NCBI RefSeq assembly: GCF_900188405.1
Contig: NZ_FZOF01000001.1
Span: 682,001-746,000, forward strand
DNA: 64,000 bases
Origin: Actinacidiphila glaucinigra
Lineage (GTDB): Bacteria; Actinomycetota; Actinomycetes; Streptomycetales; Streptomycetaceae
Reading direction: 5' to 3'
The translations under genes were made by a program, and so were the position numbers. Positions 43,185-51,322 of the stretch are shown here, one piece after another. Numbering within the stretch: position 1 is the stretch's first letter; the number at the start of each line of letters is the position of its first letter. Under the pieces are notes generated by a model that was not told the DNA's origin, searched no databases, and saw only the letters and a list, made by a program, of their open reading frames with translations.

Positions 43185-44537
43185 GTGGATACCGAGGAAC
43201 GCGACGAGAGGCGGCTGACGGCCCGCCGGGAAGCGGCGCGGCTGTCCGCGGAGGGCGTGCGCGCCGTCGCCGTCAGCTGGGTGGACAACGCGGGCATCAG
43301 CAGGGCCAAGACCGTGCCGACCGCCCGGCTGGCGCACGCCGCGCACCGCGGGGTGGGCATGTCGCCGGTCTTCGACGTCTTCACCTCCGACGACGCCGTC
43401 ACCTCCTCCCCGCTGATCGCCGGCCCTGACGGCGACCTGCGGCTCTTCCCCGACCTGGACCGGCTCACCGTGCTGGCTGCCCGGCCCGGCTGGGCCTGGG
43501 CCCCGGCCGACCGATACGACCAGGACGGCCGCCCCCACCCCGCCTGCCAGCGGCTGTTCGCCCGGCGTATGGCGGAGCGCGCCGCCGAGCGCGGCCTGGA
43601 ACTGCGGATGGGCTTCGAGACCGAATGGGTCGTGGCGAAGGACGACGGCAGCGGCGACTGGGCCTCCCGCGGCCCGGCCTACGGCCTGACGCGGGTGACC
43701 GAACTCTCGGACTACCTGCTCGACCTCCACGACGCCCTCGCCGCCCAGCGCATCGAGGTCCTGCAGGTGCACCCCGAGTACGCGCCCGGCCAGTTCGAGG
43801 TGTCCACCGCGCCCGCCGACCCGGTCCGCGCCGCCGACGAGGTCGTCCTCGTCCGCGAGACCGTGCGGGCGGTCAGCGCCGCCCACGGCCTGCGCGCCTC
43901 CTTCGCCCCGGCCGTCGTCGCCGGGCAGGTCGGCAACGGCTGCCACCTGCACCTGAGCCTGCGCGAGCACGGGCACAACCTGCACCGCGACCCCACCGCC
44001 CCGTACGGCCTGGCACCCGCCGCGAACACCTTCCTGGCGGGCGTGCTCGACGCGCTGCCCGCCCTGTGCGCCATCGGCGCCCCGTCCCCGGCCAGCTACC
44101 TGCGGCTCGTCCCCTCCCACTGGGCCGGGGTGTACCGCTGCTGGGGCGTGGAGAACCGCGAGGCGGCGCTGCGCCTGGTGCCGGGCGAGGCCGACGACCC
44201 CGACGGCGGCCACGCCGAGCTCAAGCCCTTCGACGCCGCCGCCAACCCCTATTTGCTGGTCGGCGCCGTCATCGCGGCGGGCCTGGCCGGTCTGCGCGAC
44301 GGCGGGGGGACGCTGCCGCCGCCGGTCAGCGGGGACCCGGTCGGGCAGGGCGACCAGAAGCGGCTGCCCAGCTCGCTCAGCGAGGCCGTCTCGCACCTCG
44401 TGCGCAGCGGGACGCTGAAGGAGGCACTGGGCGAGGCGCTGTTCGGCGCCGTGGTCGCGGTGCGGCGCGCCGAGTCCGAGGCGCTGGCCGAGTACGGTCC
44501 CGACGAGCTCGCGGAGGCCACCCGGTGGCGGTGGTGA
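43185..44537 (+). CDS. Glutamine synthetase-like ATP-dependent ligase
   Basis: The 450-aa protein has the GS catalytic barrel. Visible features are 'GFETEWVV' (metal-binding Glu), 'VLQVHPEYAPGQFEVSTAPADPVRAADE', 'GNGCHLHLSL' (ammonia/substrate-site His) and 'RLVPSHWAGVYRCWGVENREAALRL' (ATP/glutamate Arg). The N-terminal beta-grasp part opens 'GVRAVAVSWVDNAGISRAKTVP', typical of GS-like proteins that are not true GlnA. Such enzymes gamma-glutamylate amines or polyamines. The GTG at 43185 with GAGGAGG is preferred to an ATG at 43143. It overlaps the amidohydrolase gene by 13 bp, suggesting a shared pathway. Confidence 0.82.
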   Translation: MDTEERDERRLTARREAARLSAEGVRAVAVSWVDNAGISRAKTVPTARLAHAAHRGVGMSPVFDVFTSDDAVTSSPLIAGPDGDLRLFPDLDRLTVLAARPGWAWAPADRYDQDGRPHPACQRLFARRMAERAAERGLELRMGFETEWVVAKDDGSGDWASRGPAYGLTRVTELSDYLLDLHDALAAQRIEVLQVHPEYAPGQFEVSTAPADPVRAADEVVLVRETVRAVSAAHGLRASFAPAVVAGQVGNGCHLHLSLREHGHNLHRDPTAPYGLAPAANTFLAGVLDALPALCAIGAPSPASYLRLVPSHWAGVYRCWGVENREAALRLVPGEADDPDGGHAELKPFDAAANPYLLVGAVIAAGLAGLRDGGGTLPPPVSGDPVGQGDQKRLPSSLSEAVSHLVRSGTLKEALGEALFGAVVAVRRAESEALAEYGPDELAEATRWRW

Positions 44538-45643
44538 TCGAGCTGCCGCCGCTGGTCGACCACCACTGCCACGGCGTCGTCCGGGGCGAGCTCGGCATCG
44601 CGGCCTTCGAGACGTATCTCACCGAGTCCGACGCCCCCGCGGCGCCCGGCACCACCTTCTTCGACACCCAGACCGGCTTCGCCGTCCGCCGCTGGTGCCC
44701 GCCGCTGCTCGGACTCGAAGCGCACTGCCCGCAGGCAAGCTACCTCGCCCGGCGCCGCGAACTCGGGGCGTACGAGACCACGCGCCGGCTGCTGCGGGGC
44801 AGCGGCATCGGCACGTACCTCGTCGACACCGGGCTGCCCGGGCACCTGACGACGCCGGCGGAGCTGGCCGCGGCCGGCGGGGGAGCGGAGCGGGAGATCG
44901 TCCGGCTGGAGCGGCTCGCCGAGGACGTCGCCGGGGCCTGCGACTCGGCCGGTGCCCTGGTCGAGGGCATCGCCGAGGCCGTCCACACCGCCGCGCGCAC
45001 CGCCGCCGGTTTCAAGTCGATCGCCGCCTACCGCCATGGCCTGGCGCTCGCCCCGGAGCCGCCCGCGCCCGGCGAGGTCCGGCACGCCGCGGGGGCGTGG
45101 CTGGAGGCCCGCGGCGCCGGGCGCGTCCGGCTCGACGACCCCGTAATGCTGCGGCACCTGCTGTGGACGGCCGTCGCGACCGGGCTGCCGCTGCAGCTGC
45201 ACACCGGCTTCGGCGACCCGGACCTGCGGCTCGACCACGCGGACCCGGCGCTGCTGACGGACTTCGTCCGGTCGACCGCGGGGACCGGGACAGATTTGGT
45301 GCTGCTGCACTGCTACCCGTACCACCGACAGGCGGCCTACCTGGCGAACGTCTTCCCGCACGTGCACGCGGACGTCGGCCTCGCCCTCACCCATGTGGGG
45401 GCGCGGGCGGGCGCGGTCCTCGCGGAGTTCCTGGAGCTGGCGCCGTTCGGGAAGCTGCTGTTCTCGACGGACGCCTACGGGCTGCCCGAGCTGTATGTGA
45501 CCGGCGCCGAGGCCTTCCGCGGCGCGGTGCGCGAGGTGCTGGGCGGCTGGGTCGCGGACGGCGCATGGTCGGCGGCCGACGCCCGGCGCGTCGCGGCCAT
45601 GCTGGCCGCGGACAACGCGCGGCGGCTGTACCGGCTCCCGTGA
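44525..45643 (+). CDS. Amidohydrolase family protein (FluG N-domain-like)
   Basis: The 372-aa TIM-barrel hydrolase shows the metal motifs of the family: 'LVDHHCHGVV' (HxH type), 'PLQLHTGFGDPDLRL' (His on a later strand), 'LVLLHCYPYHRQAAYLANVFPHVHADVGL' and 'LLFSTDAYGLPE' (final Asp). Lys in 'AGFKSIAAYRHG' may be the carbamylated bridge. It resembles the N-terminal half of fungal FluG, whose C-terminal half is a GS-like domain; here the two are separate overlapping genes in the opposite order. GGAGG at 44513-44517 sets the start. A joint role in gamma-glutamyl-amide or amine metabolism is inferred. Confidence 0.8.
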   Translation: MAVVIELPPLVDHHCHGVVRGELGIAAFETYLTESDAPAAPGTTFFDTQTGFAVRRWCPPLLGLEAHCPQASYLARRRELGAYETTRRLLRGSGIGTYLVDTGLPGHLTTPAELAAAGGGAEREIVRLERLAEDVAGACDSAGALVEGIAEAVHTAARTAAGFKSIAAYRHGLALAPEPPAPGEVRHAAGAWLEARGAGRVRLDDPVMLRHLLWTAVATGLPLQLHTGFGDPDLRLDHADPALLTDFVRSTAGTGTDLVLLHCYPYHRQAAYLANVFPHVHADVGLALTHVGARAGAVLAEFLELAPFGKLLFSTDAYGLPELYVTGAEAFRGAVREVLGGWVADGAWSAADARRVAAMLAADNARRLYRLP

Positions 45644-45711
45644 GGGCCCCCTTGGCGGGGGCGTGGGCGGCGTGTCCGTGCCGCGGCCGGTGGGCGGGTG
45701 CGGGTTCGTCT

Positions 45712-46291
45712 CGCGCCCTTCGGGCGCAAAGCGGCGGGCTGCGGACGGGAGGGTGGGGGCGGTGCCTTGGCGGCGCTGTGCGGGTGGGTTCGTGGCGGGG
45801 GTTCAGGCTGCGGAGCGGGTGGGGTTTCCGTTGGCGGGGGTCTCGTTTCCGTCCGCGGGTGCAGATGGCCGCTTCCACGCCTTCGCTGTGTGGTGGGCGC
45901 GCCCGCCGTGACCGGCGTCCGCGGCTGATTCGAGGTGCTGTCGAGGGGTCGGCGGGACATCGGGCCCGCTTTCGCCGACATGTTCGGTGGAACAGGGCCC
46001 GGTCTTTGGGCCGGGGTAGATCGGGCTCGCTTTCGCCGACTCTGTCGGCGGAACAGGGCCCGATGTCGGGGAAGCACCCGCAGACGCCGGTCACGGCGGG
46101 CGCGCCACCCACGAACGGTGGGCGTGGCCACCGGCCATCTCTCCCCGCGGACGGCAACGAGACCCGCACCACTGGACAGGCGAACCGCTCCGGAGCCTGA
46201 ACCCCCGCCACGAACCCACCCGCACACCGCCGACCGGCCCCGCCCCCACCCTCCCCATCCGCAGCCCGAGTCTTTGCGCCCGAAGGGCGCG
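45712..46291. repeat. 580-bp imperfect inverted-repeat element with a duplicated core
   Basis: The ends are perfect 20-bp complements (45712-45731 with 46272-46291), themselves small GCGCCCTTCGGGCGC-type palindromes. Further in, 45777-45809 pairs perfectly with 46194-46226 (33 bp), a 22-bp block near 45840 pairs with one mismatch, and 45897-45919 pairs perfectly with 46083-46105. The centre holds two direct copies (45959-46001 and 46020-46062), offset 61 bp and about 38 of 43 identical, each with a hairpin. Open frames occur on both strands, but they mirror each other and show no protein family. No transposase is present. It fills almost all of the spacer between the amidohydrolase gene and ctaA. 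Confidence 0.85.
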
Positions 46292-46318
46292 CGCCCCGCG
46301 TGCTGCGGGGGCAGGCCG

Positions 46319-47335
46319 CTACGCGGCCGGCGCGGGCTCCGGGGCGGACGCGACAGCCGCGGGCACGGGCTCCTCGCCGCGCTCGCTCTCCGGACGCTCG
46401 CGCATCGACAGCAGCACCCGCAGCACCGCGATCCACACCAGCGTCGAGCCGAGCATGTGAAGCGCCACCAGGACCTCGGGCAGCTTCGTGAAGTACTGGA
46501 CGTAGCCGATGACGCCCTGTGCGAGCAGCACGACCAGCAGGTCCCGTACCCGGGCCCGCGGCCCCGCGGGGGCGTCGACCGCGCGCAGTACGAACCACAG
46601 CGCGATCGTCAGCCCGCACACCACCCACGCGAGGTCGGCGTGGAGTTGCGCGATGGTCTCCCACTTCACCGGGACGCGCGGAACGTCGCTGCTGTCGCCG
46701 GCGTGCGGTCCGGCCCCCGTCACGAGCGTGCCGACCGCGATCAGCGCCCCGGAGGCGGCGATCAGCACCCACGTCAGCTGCCTGACCGGCTTGCCGACCA
46801 GGGGACGCGCTTCCGCGTCGCCCTCTCCGGCCCGCTGCCACATCACCAGCGCGACGGCGATCAGCGCGCTGGAGAGCAGGAAGTGCGCGGCGACCGTGTA
46901 GGGGTTGAGACCGGTCAGGACGGTGAAGCCGCCGAGCACGGCGTTGCCCATGACGACCCAGAACTGGGCCCAGCCGAGCCGGGTCAGCCCGCGCCGCCAC
47001 GGCTTCGCGGCCCGCGCGGCGATGATCGCCCAGCCCACGGCGGCGCACAGCACGTACGTCAGCATGCGGTTGCCGAACTCGATCACGCCGTGCACGCCCA
47101 TCGCCCGGGTCGCGGTGAGGCTGTCGTCGGTGCACTTGGGCCAGGTCGGGCAGCCGAGGCCCGAGCCGGTCAGCCGGACGGCACCGCCGGTCACCACGAT
47201 GACGACGCTCATGACCAGCGCGGCCAGCGCGGCCCGCCGGACCGTCTCGGGGGACGGGGTCCAGCGCCGGGCGATGAAGGCCAGGGGGTTTCGAGCGGCT
47301 TGGCCTGCTTGGCTGAGATTGGGCACGGCCACCAT
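46319..47335 (-). CDS. ctaA: Haem A synthase (CtaA/Cox15)
   Basis: Oxidises the haem O methyl group to formyl, giving haem A for cytochrome oxidase. The ATG at 47335 with AAGGAGG gives 338 aa; an earlier in-frame ATG is less likely. Eight membrane helices are visible. 'TGGAVRLTGSGLGCPTWPKC' is the family signature with the loop cysteine pair, and haem-ligand histidines lie in 'GVHGVIEFGNRML', 'VAAHFLLSSALIAV', 'AQLHADLAWVV' and 'VALHMLGSTLVW'. An Ala/Pro/Glu-rich tail ends the protein. It is downstream partner of ctaB in the pathway. Confidence 0.94.
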   Translation of the reverse strand: MVAVPNLSQAGQAARNPLAFIARRWTPSPETVRRAALAALVMSVVIVVTGGAVRLTGSGLGCPTWPKCTDDSLTATRAMGVHGVIEFGNRMLTYVLCAAVGWAIIAARAAKPWRRGLTRLGWAQFWVVMGNAVLGGFTVLTGLNPYTVAAHFLLSSALIAVALVMWQRAGEGDAEARPLVGKPVRQLTWVLIAASGALIAVGTLVTGAGPHAGDSSDVPRVPVKWETIAQLHADLAWVVCGLTIALWFVLRAVDAPAGPRARVRDLLVVLLAQGVIGYVQYFTKLPEVLVALHMLGSTLVWIAVLRVLLSMRERPESERGEEPVPAAVASAPEPAPAA

Positions 47336-47396
47336 CGTAGGCGCCTCCTTGTGCAATCCTTCACGAGGGGGACGCCCAGGGGAGGGGTTGGGGGAC

Positions 47397-48677
47397 ATGA
47401 GCGACGTCGACCGGCGGAAACTGCTCTACGGAGGCGCCGCCGCGGCGCTCACGGGGATCGGCGCGGCCGCGTACACCGCCGCGGACACCCCCGCCGCCGA
47501 GGCCGTGCGGCAGCCCAGGAGCACCACGCACCCCGGTGTGGTCGACGTCGTCGCCGACTTCGGCGCCAAGGGCGACGGCACCACCGACGACAGCAAGGCC
47601 TTCGCGGACGCCTACCGCTACGCCGAGTCGCGACTGGACGACCACACCGGCCGCACCGTTATCGACGTCCCGCCCGGCAAGTACCTGATCACCGAGCCGG
47701 GCGCGCTGCTGGACGGCGACGACCCGTCCAACGCCGCCAACGGCCTGCGCTTCCGGGGCGCGGGCCTGCGCATCAGCGAGATCGTCTTCGCGCCGCGGGA
47801 GCCCGCCGGCGCCTTCCTCTGCCGCAACGACGACATGTGGCAGAACATCGCCTTCGAGGGCCTGCGCTTCACCTCCGGCACCCCGGGCGCCTCCTTCTTC
47901 TCCTCCTACTCCACCGGCGGGGCGGCGAACTACCGCTTCAGCGACTGCGAGTGGATGGGGGAGTGGGAGTACGGCATCGCCCTCGACGGCACCAACACCA
48001 ACTCCGAGATGCGCTGGGAGGCCTGCCGGGTGGGCGGCGCCTACCGCAGGGCGTTCCTCTACTCGGGCCTGTCCAAGCGCTCGGAGAACCCGGAGCAGCA
48101 GGACCAGTTCCTCAACTACTGGTTCACCGACATGAACGTCACCTACGAGTGGGGCAACTTCCTGGAGTTCCCCTACGGCGGCTCGGTCACCTGCCGCGCC
48201 GGGAGCTACATCGTGACCGGGCGCCGCCCGGCGCCCCACCCCGACTACGGCTACGAGAGCGCCTTCTTCCGCTTCCCCCGCAAGCAGCACTTCAGTTCGG
48301 TGCAGCGCTTCCACGCCGAGGACATCCGCTTCGAGCTGCGCAACGCCGACACGGTCGTGATCGACTGCGAGTGGGGCGGCGGCACCGTCCACTTCAACGA
48401 CTGCGACGACACCGCCAACGCCTTCAAGTCCTTCGCCCCGCAACTGCGGGCCCACCGCTACACACTGGGCCCGCGCGGTCCGCTGGTGCGCTACGACTCC
48501 TGCCAGCTCACCGGCGCCCACCGCTACCGCACCGACGGCTCCGCGGAGCTGCCCACGACCGTGCGCTACGACATGTGCCTGCTGGCCAGCCACGCCCCGG
48601 AGAGCGGCTTCCTCGCCCTCGACGAGGGCCAGGGCACCGGCTTCGCCCGCTTCGTGGACTGCGTCACTCCCACCTGA
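47397..48677 (+). CDS. Tat-exported beta-helix (pectate-lyase-3-like) protein
   Basis: The 426-aa protein has a twin-arginine signal ('DRRKLLYGGAAAALTGIGAAAY') with an Ala-x-Ala exit near residue 35, so it is exported folded. The mature part opens 'VVDVVADFGAKGDGTTDDSKAFADAY', the hallmark of the right-handed beta-helix pectate-lyase-3/tailspike group, then runs through repeated short strands ('GLRFRGAGLRISEIVF', 'NIAFEGLRF', 'FSDCEWMG'). Catalytic acids cannot be fixed. A polysaccharide lyase or hydrolase is likely; adhesin-like roles are possible. It diverges from ctaA and overlaps the 3' end of the convergent ABC permease gene by 14 bp. Confidence 0.78.
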   Translation: MSDVDRRKLLYGGAAAALTGIGAAAYTAADTPAAEAVRQPRSTTHPGVVDVVADFGAKGDGTTDDSKAFADAYRYAESRLDDHTGRTVIDVPPGKYLITEPGALLDGDDPSNAANGLRFRGAGLRISEIVFAPREPAGAFLCRNDDMWQNIAFEGLRFTSGTPGASFFSSYSTGGAANYRFSDCEWMGEWEYGIALDGTNTNSEMRWEACRVGGAYRRAFLYSGLSKRSENPEQQDQFLNYWFTDMNVTYEWGNFLEFPYGGSVTCRAGSYIVTGRRPAPHPDYGYESAFFRFPRKQHFSSVQRFHAEDIRFELRNADTVVIDCEWGGGTVHFNDCDDTANAFKSFAPQLRAHRYTLGPRGPLVRYDSCQLTGAHRYRTDGSAELPTTVRYDMCLLASHAPESGFLALDEGQGTGFARFVDCVTPT

Positions 48678-49434
48678 ACCAGCGCGCCGCGGCGCCGAGG
48701 CCCAGCACCGCCCAGACGGCGAGGATCCCGAGGTCGCCCCACGGCATGCCCGCGCCGTGCCGGAGGACGTCGCGCAGGCCGTCCGACAGGGCCGAGATCG
48801 GCAGCAGTTCCAGGACGGAGCGGGCCGTGTCCGGGAACCTGTCCAGCGGCACGATCACCCCGCCGCCGACGAGCAGCAGCAGGAAGACCAGGTTCGCGGC
48901 GGCGAGCGTGGCCTCGGCGCGCAGTGTGCCGGCCATCAGCAGACCGAGGCCGGAGAAGGCCGCCGTGCCCAGGGCGAGCAGCAGGAGCACCGCCAGCGGG
49001 TTGCCGCTCGGAGACCAGCCCAGGGCGAAGGCGATCACGGTGAGCAGGGCGATCTGCAGGACCTCGGTGACCAGCACGGAGCCGGTCTTGGCGGTCATCA
49101 GCGCCCAGCGCGGCAGCGGGGACGCGCCGAGCCGCTTCAGCACGCCGTAGCGCCGCTCGAAGCCGGTGGCGATCGCCTGGCCGGTGAAGGCGGTCGACAT
49201 CACGGCCAGCGCGAGGACGCCGGGGGTGAGGAAGTCGACGGCCTTGCCGGCGCCGGTGTCGACGATGTCGACGGCGCTGAAGAGGACCAGCAGCAGTGTG
49301 GGGATGACGACGGTCAGCAGCAGCTGCTCGCCGTTGCGCAGCAGCATCCGGGTCTCCAGCGCGGTCTGCGCGCCGATCATCCGGGGCAGCGAGGCCGCTC
49401 CGGGGGCCGGGATGAAGGTGCCGGTGGCGGTCAC
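48664..49434 (-). CDS. ABC-2 type transporter permease
   Basis: The 256-aa membrane protein has six helices and the ABC-2 layout: an N-terminal 'TALETRMLLRNGEQLLLTVVIPTLLLVLF' helix, 'FLTPGVLALAVMSTAFTGQAIATGFERRYGVLKRLGASPLPRW' (the conserved cytoplasmic coupling region) and 'LLPISALSDGLRDVLRHG' before the last helix. It starts at a GTG overlapping the ATPase stop by 4 bp (GTGA), so the two form one exporter. The group commonly exports drugs, lipids or peptides. The substrate is unknown. Confidence 0.9.
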   Translation of the reverse strand: MTATGTFIPAPGAASLPRMIGAQTALETRMLLRNGEQLLLTVVIPTLLLVLFSAVDIVDTGAGKAVDFLTPGVLALAVMSTAFTGQAIATGFERRYGVLKRLGASPLPRWALMTAKTGSVLVTEVLQIALLTVIAFALGWSPSGNPLAVLLLLALGTAAFSGLGLLMAGTLRAEATLAAANLVFLLLLVGGGVIVPLDRFPDTARSVLELLPISALSDGLRDVLRHGAGMPWGDLGILAVWAVLGLGAAARWFRWE

Positions 49435-50357
49435 GAACGCAGCTCCTTGCCGGTGAGCTCCAGAAAGACGTCCTCCAGGGTGCGCCGCTCGACCGCGAGG
49501 CGGTCGGGCATCACGCCGTGCTGGGCGCACCAGGAGGTGACGGTGGCCAGCATCTGCGGATCGACCTTGCCCTCGATCCGGTAGCTGCCCGGGGTGAGCT
49601 CCACGGCCGCGGAGTCGGCGGGCAGCGCCTTGAGCAGGGAGGCCAGGTCGAGGCCCGGGCGGCCGGAGAAGCGCAGGGTGTTCTCGGCGCCGCCGCGGCA
49701 CAGCTCCTCGGGGGTGCCGCTCGCTATCACGCGGCCCTTGTCGATGATCGCGACGTCGTCCGCGAGCTGCTCGGCCTCGTCCATGAAGTGCGTGGTCAGG
49801 ACGACGGTGACGCCGTCGGCACGCAGCTCGCGGATCAGCTCCCAGGTGGTGCGGCGGGCCTGCGGGTCCAGGCCGGCCGTCGGCTCGTCCAGGAAGACCA
49901 GCTCCGGGCGGCCCACGACGGCCATCGCCAGCGCCAGACGCTGCTGCTGGCCGCCCGAGAGCCGGCGGTACGGGGTGCGGCCGCAGGACTCCAGGCCGAG
50001 CCGTTCGATCAGCAGGGCGGGGTCGACGGGGTCGGCGTGCAGCTTCGCGGTGTGCCGCAGCATCTCCTCGGCACGGGCGCCGGCGTACACGCCGCCGGAC
50101 TGCAGCATCACGCCGATCCGGGGCCGCAGCGCGGCGGCCTCGCGTACGGGGTCGAGCCCCAGCACCCGCACCCGGCCGCCATCCGGACGGCGGTAGCCCT
50201 CGCAGGTCTCGACGGTGGTGGTCTTCCCGGCTCCGTTGGGTCCGAGCACGGCGGTCACGGTGCCCCGGGCGACGCTCAGGTCGAGCCCGTCCACCGCGGT
50301 CTTGGCGCCATATCGCTTGACCAGTCCCGTCATCTCGACCGCGGGGTCCATTCGCAT
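49431..50357 (-). CDS. ABC transporter ATP-binding protein
   Basis: The 308-aa ATPase begins at the ATG at 50357 ('MRMDPAVEMTGLVKRYG'); an earlier ATG at 50420 adds 21 residues. Motifs are complete: Walker A 'GPNGAGKTTT', Q-loop 'MLQSGGVYAG', signature 'LSGGQQQRLALA', Walker B 'LVFLDEPTAGLD' and switch His in 'VVLTTHFMDEAEQLAD'. The C-terminal ~80 residues form the regulatory domain often seen in DrrA/CcmA-type exporters. It pairs with the overlapping permease. A regulator is not adjacent; the spacer toward sufR holds an iron-box-like site that might serve either gene. Confidence 0.93.
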   Translation of the reverse strand: MRMDPAVEMTGLVKRYGAKTAVDGLDLSVARGTVTAVLGPNGAGKTTTVETCEGYRRPDGGRVRVLGLDPVREAAALRPRIGVMLQSGGVYAGARAEEMLRHTAKLHADPVDPALLIERLGLESCGRTPYRRLSGGQQQRLALAMAVVGRPELVFLDEPTAGLDPQARRTTWELIRELRADGVTVVLTTHFMDEAEQLADDVAIIDKGRVIASGTPEELCRGGAENTLRFSGRPGLDLASLLKALPADSAAVELTPGSYRIEGKVDPQMLATVTSWCAQHGVMPDRLAVERRTLEDVFLELTGKELRS

Positions 50358-50482
50358 GAACGGAAGTCTACGAACCTCCGGGGGGCGTTCCGCCGGGAGG
50401 GCGGTGCCGCGCGCCGTCACCGCCGGTCGCGCGGGGTGCGCGGCGGCCGGATCCCGGCAGTGGGGAAGATCGTTTTCGCAGG

Positions 50483-50501
50483 TCAGGTTAGGTTTCCCTA
50501 A
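50483..50501. promoter_or_regulatory. Iron-box-like operator (DmdR1/IdeR type) upstream of sufR
   Basis: The 19-nt site TCAGGTTAGGTTTCCCTAA matches 15 of 19 positions of the actinobacterial iron box TTAGGTTAGGCTAACCTAA, including the GGTTAGG half. It lies 72 bp upstream of the sufR start and 126 bp from the divergent ABC gene. Binding by an iron-dependent DtxR-family repressor is predicted. Confidence 0.6.
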
Positions 50502-50572
50502 GTGACGCAGCAGACATCCACCCCGTGGACCGCCGCTTGCCTCTGCGAGCTGAATTACGCAACACTGGCCTT

Positions 50573-51322
50573 GTGAAAAACGCGTCCGAGGCTCAGGAGG
50601 AGCAGACGACCGGGGAGCGGAGCACCCGCAACCGGGTCGCCAGGTCCGTCCTGGTCCACGGGCCGTCCACCGCCGCCGACCTGGCGGAACGGCTCGGGCT
50701 GACGCAGGCGGCCGTGCGCCGCCACCTGGACGCGCTCGTCGCCGAGGACATCGTCGAGCCGCGCGAGAAGCGGGTCTACGGGAACCGCGGCCGAGGCCGC
50801 CCCGCCAAGGTGTTCGCGCTGACCGACTGCGGCCGTGACGCCTTCGACCAGGCCTACGACCAGCTCGCCGCCGACGCCCTGCGCTGGATCGCCGAGTCCG
50901 CCGGCGGCGGGGAGCAGGGGGACGCCGCGGTGTCCGCCTTCGCCCGCGCCCGGGTCGCCGCGCAGGCCGAACGCTACCGGTCGGTCGTCGAGGCGGCCGG
51001 CCCCGAGGAGCGCACGCAGGCGCTGGCCGAGGCGCTCAGCCAGGACGGGTACGCTGCCACGACGCGCAACGCGCCCGCCTCCGCCGGCGAGCAGCTCTGC
51101 CAGCACCACTGCCCGGTGGCCCACATCGCCGAGCAGTTCCCGCAGCTGTGCGAGGCGGAGGCCGAGGTCTTCTCCCGCCTGCTCGGCACCCATGTACAAC
51201 GGCTGGCGACCATCGCCCACGGAGACGGTGTCTGCACCACCTTCGTGCCGAAGGCCGCGTCGCCGTCCGGAACCACCGCACCGACAAACACCGCAAGCAA
51301 CGCCGGGAGGAACCCCGCATGA
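50573..51322 (+). CDS. sufR: SufR-type iron-sulphur transcription regulator
   Basis: Regulator of the suf operon that senses its own Fe-S cluster. The GTG at 50573 gives 249 aa. An N-terminal winged helix ('[42 protein letters not shown]') is followed by '[15 protein letters not shown]'. The C-terminal domain holds four cysteines in a C-x3-C-x12-C-x27-C pattern ('LCQHHC', 'LCEAE', 'GVCTTF') suited to cluster binding. TTGCCT and AACACT with an 18-nt spacer end 6 nt before the GTG, suggesting a leaderless mRNA. The stop overlaps sufB by ATGA. Confidence 0.92.
   Translation: MKNASEAQEEQTTGERSTRNRVARSVLVHGPSTAADLAERLGLTQAAVRRHLDALVAEDIVEPREKRVYGNRGRGRPAKVFALTDCGRDAFDQAYDQLAADALRWIAESAGGGEQGDAAVSAFARARVAAQAERYRSVVEAAGPEERTQALAEALSQDGYAATTRNAPASAGEQLCQHHCPVAHIAEQFPQLCEAEAEVFSRLLGTHVQRLATIAHGDGVCTTFVPKAASPSGTTAPTNTASNAGRNPA

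Noticed and set aside
43143..45643. A frameshifted FluG fusion gene
   Set aside because: Each reading frame is complete with its own start and ribosome site, and the domain order is opposite to FluG.
45475..46227. Long open frames on both strands of the inverted-repeat element
   Set aside because: The translations from the two strands mirror each other because the DNA is palindromic, and no protein family or good ribosome site is present.
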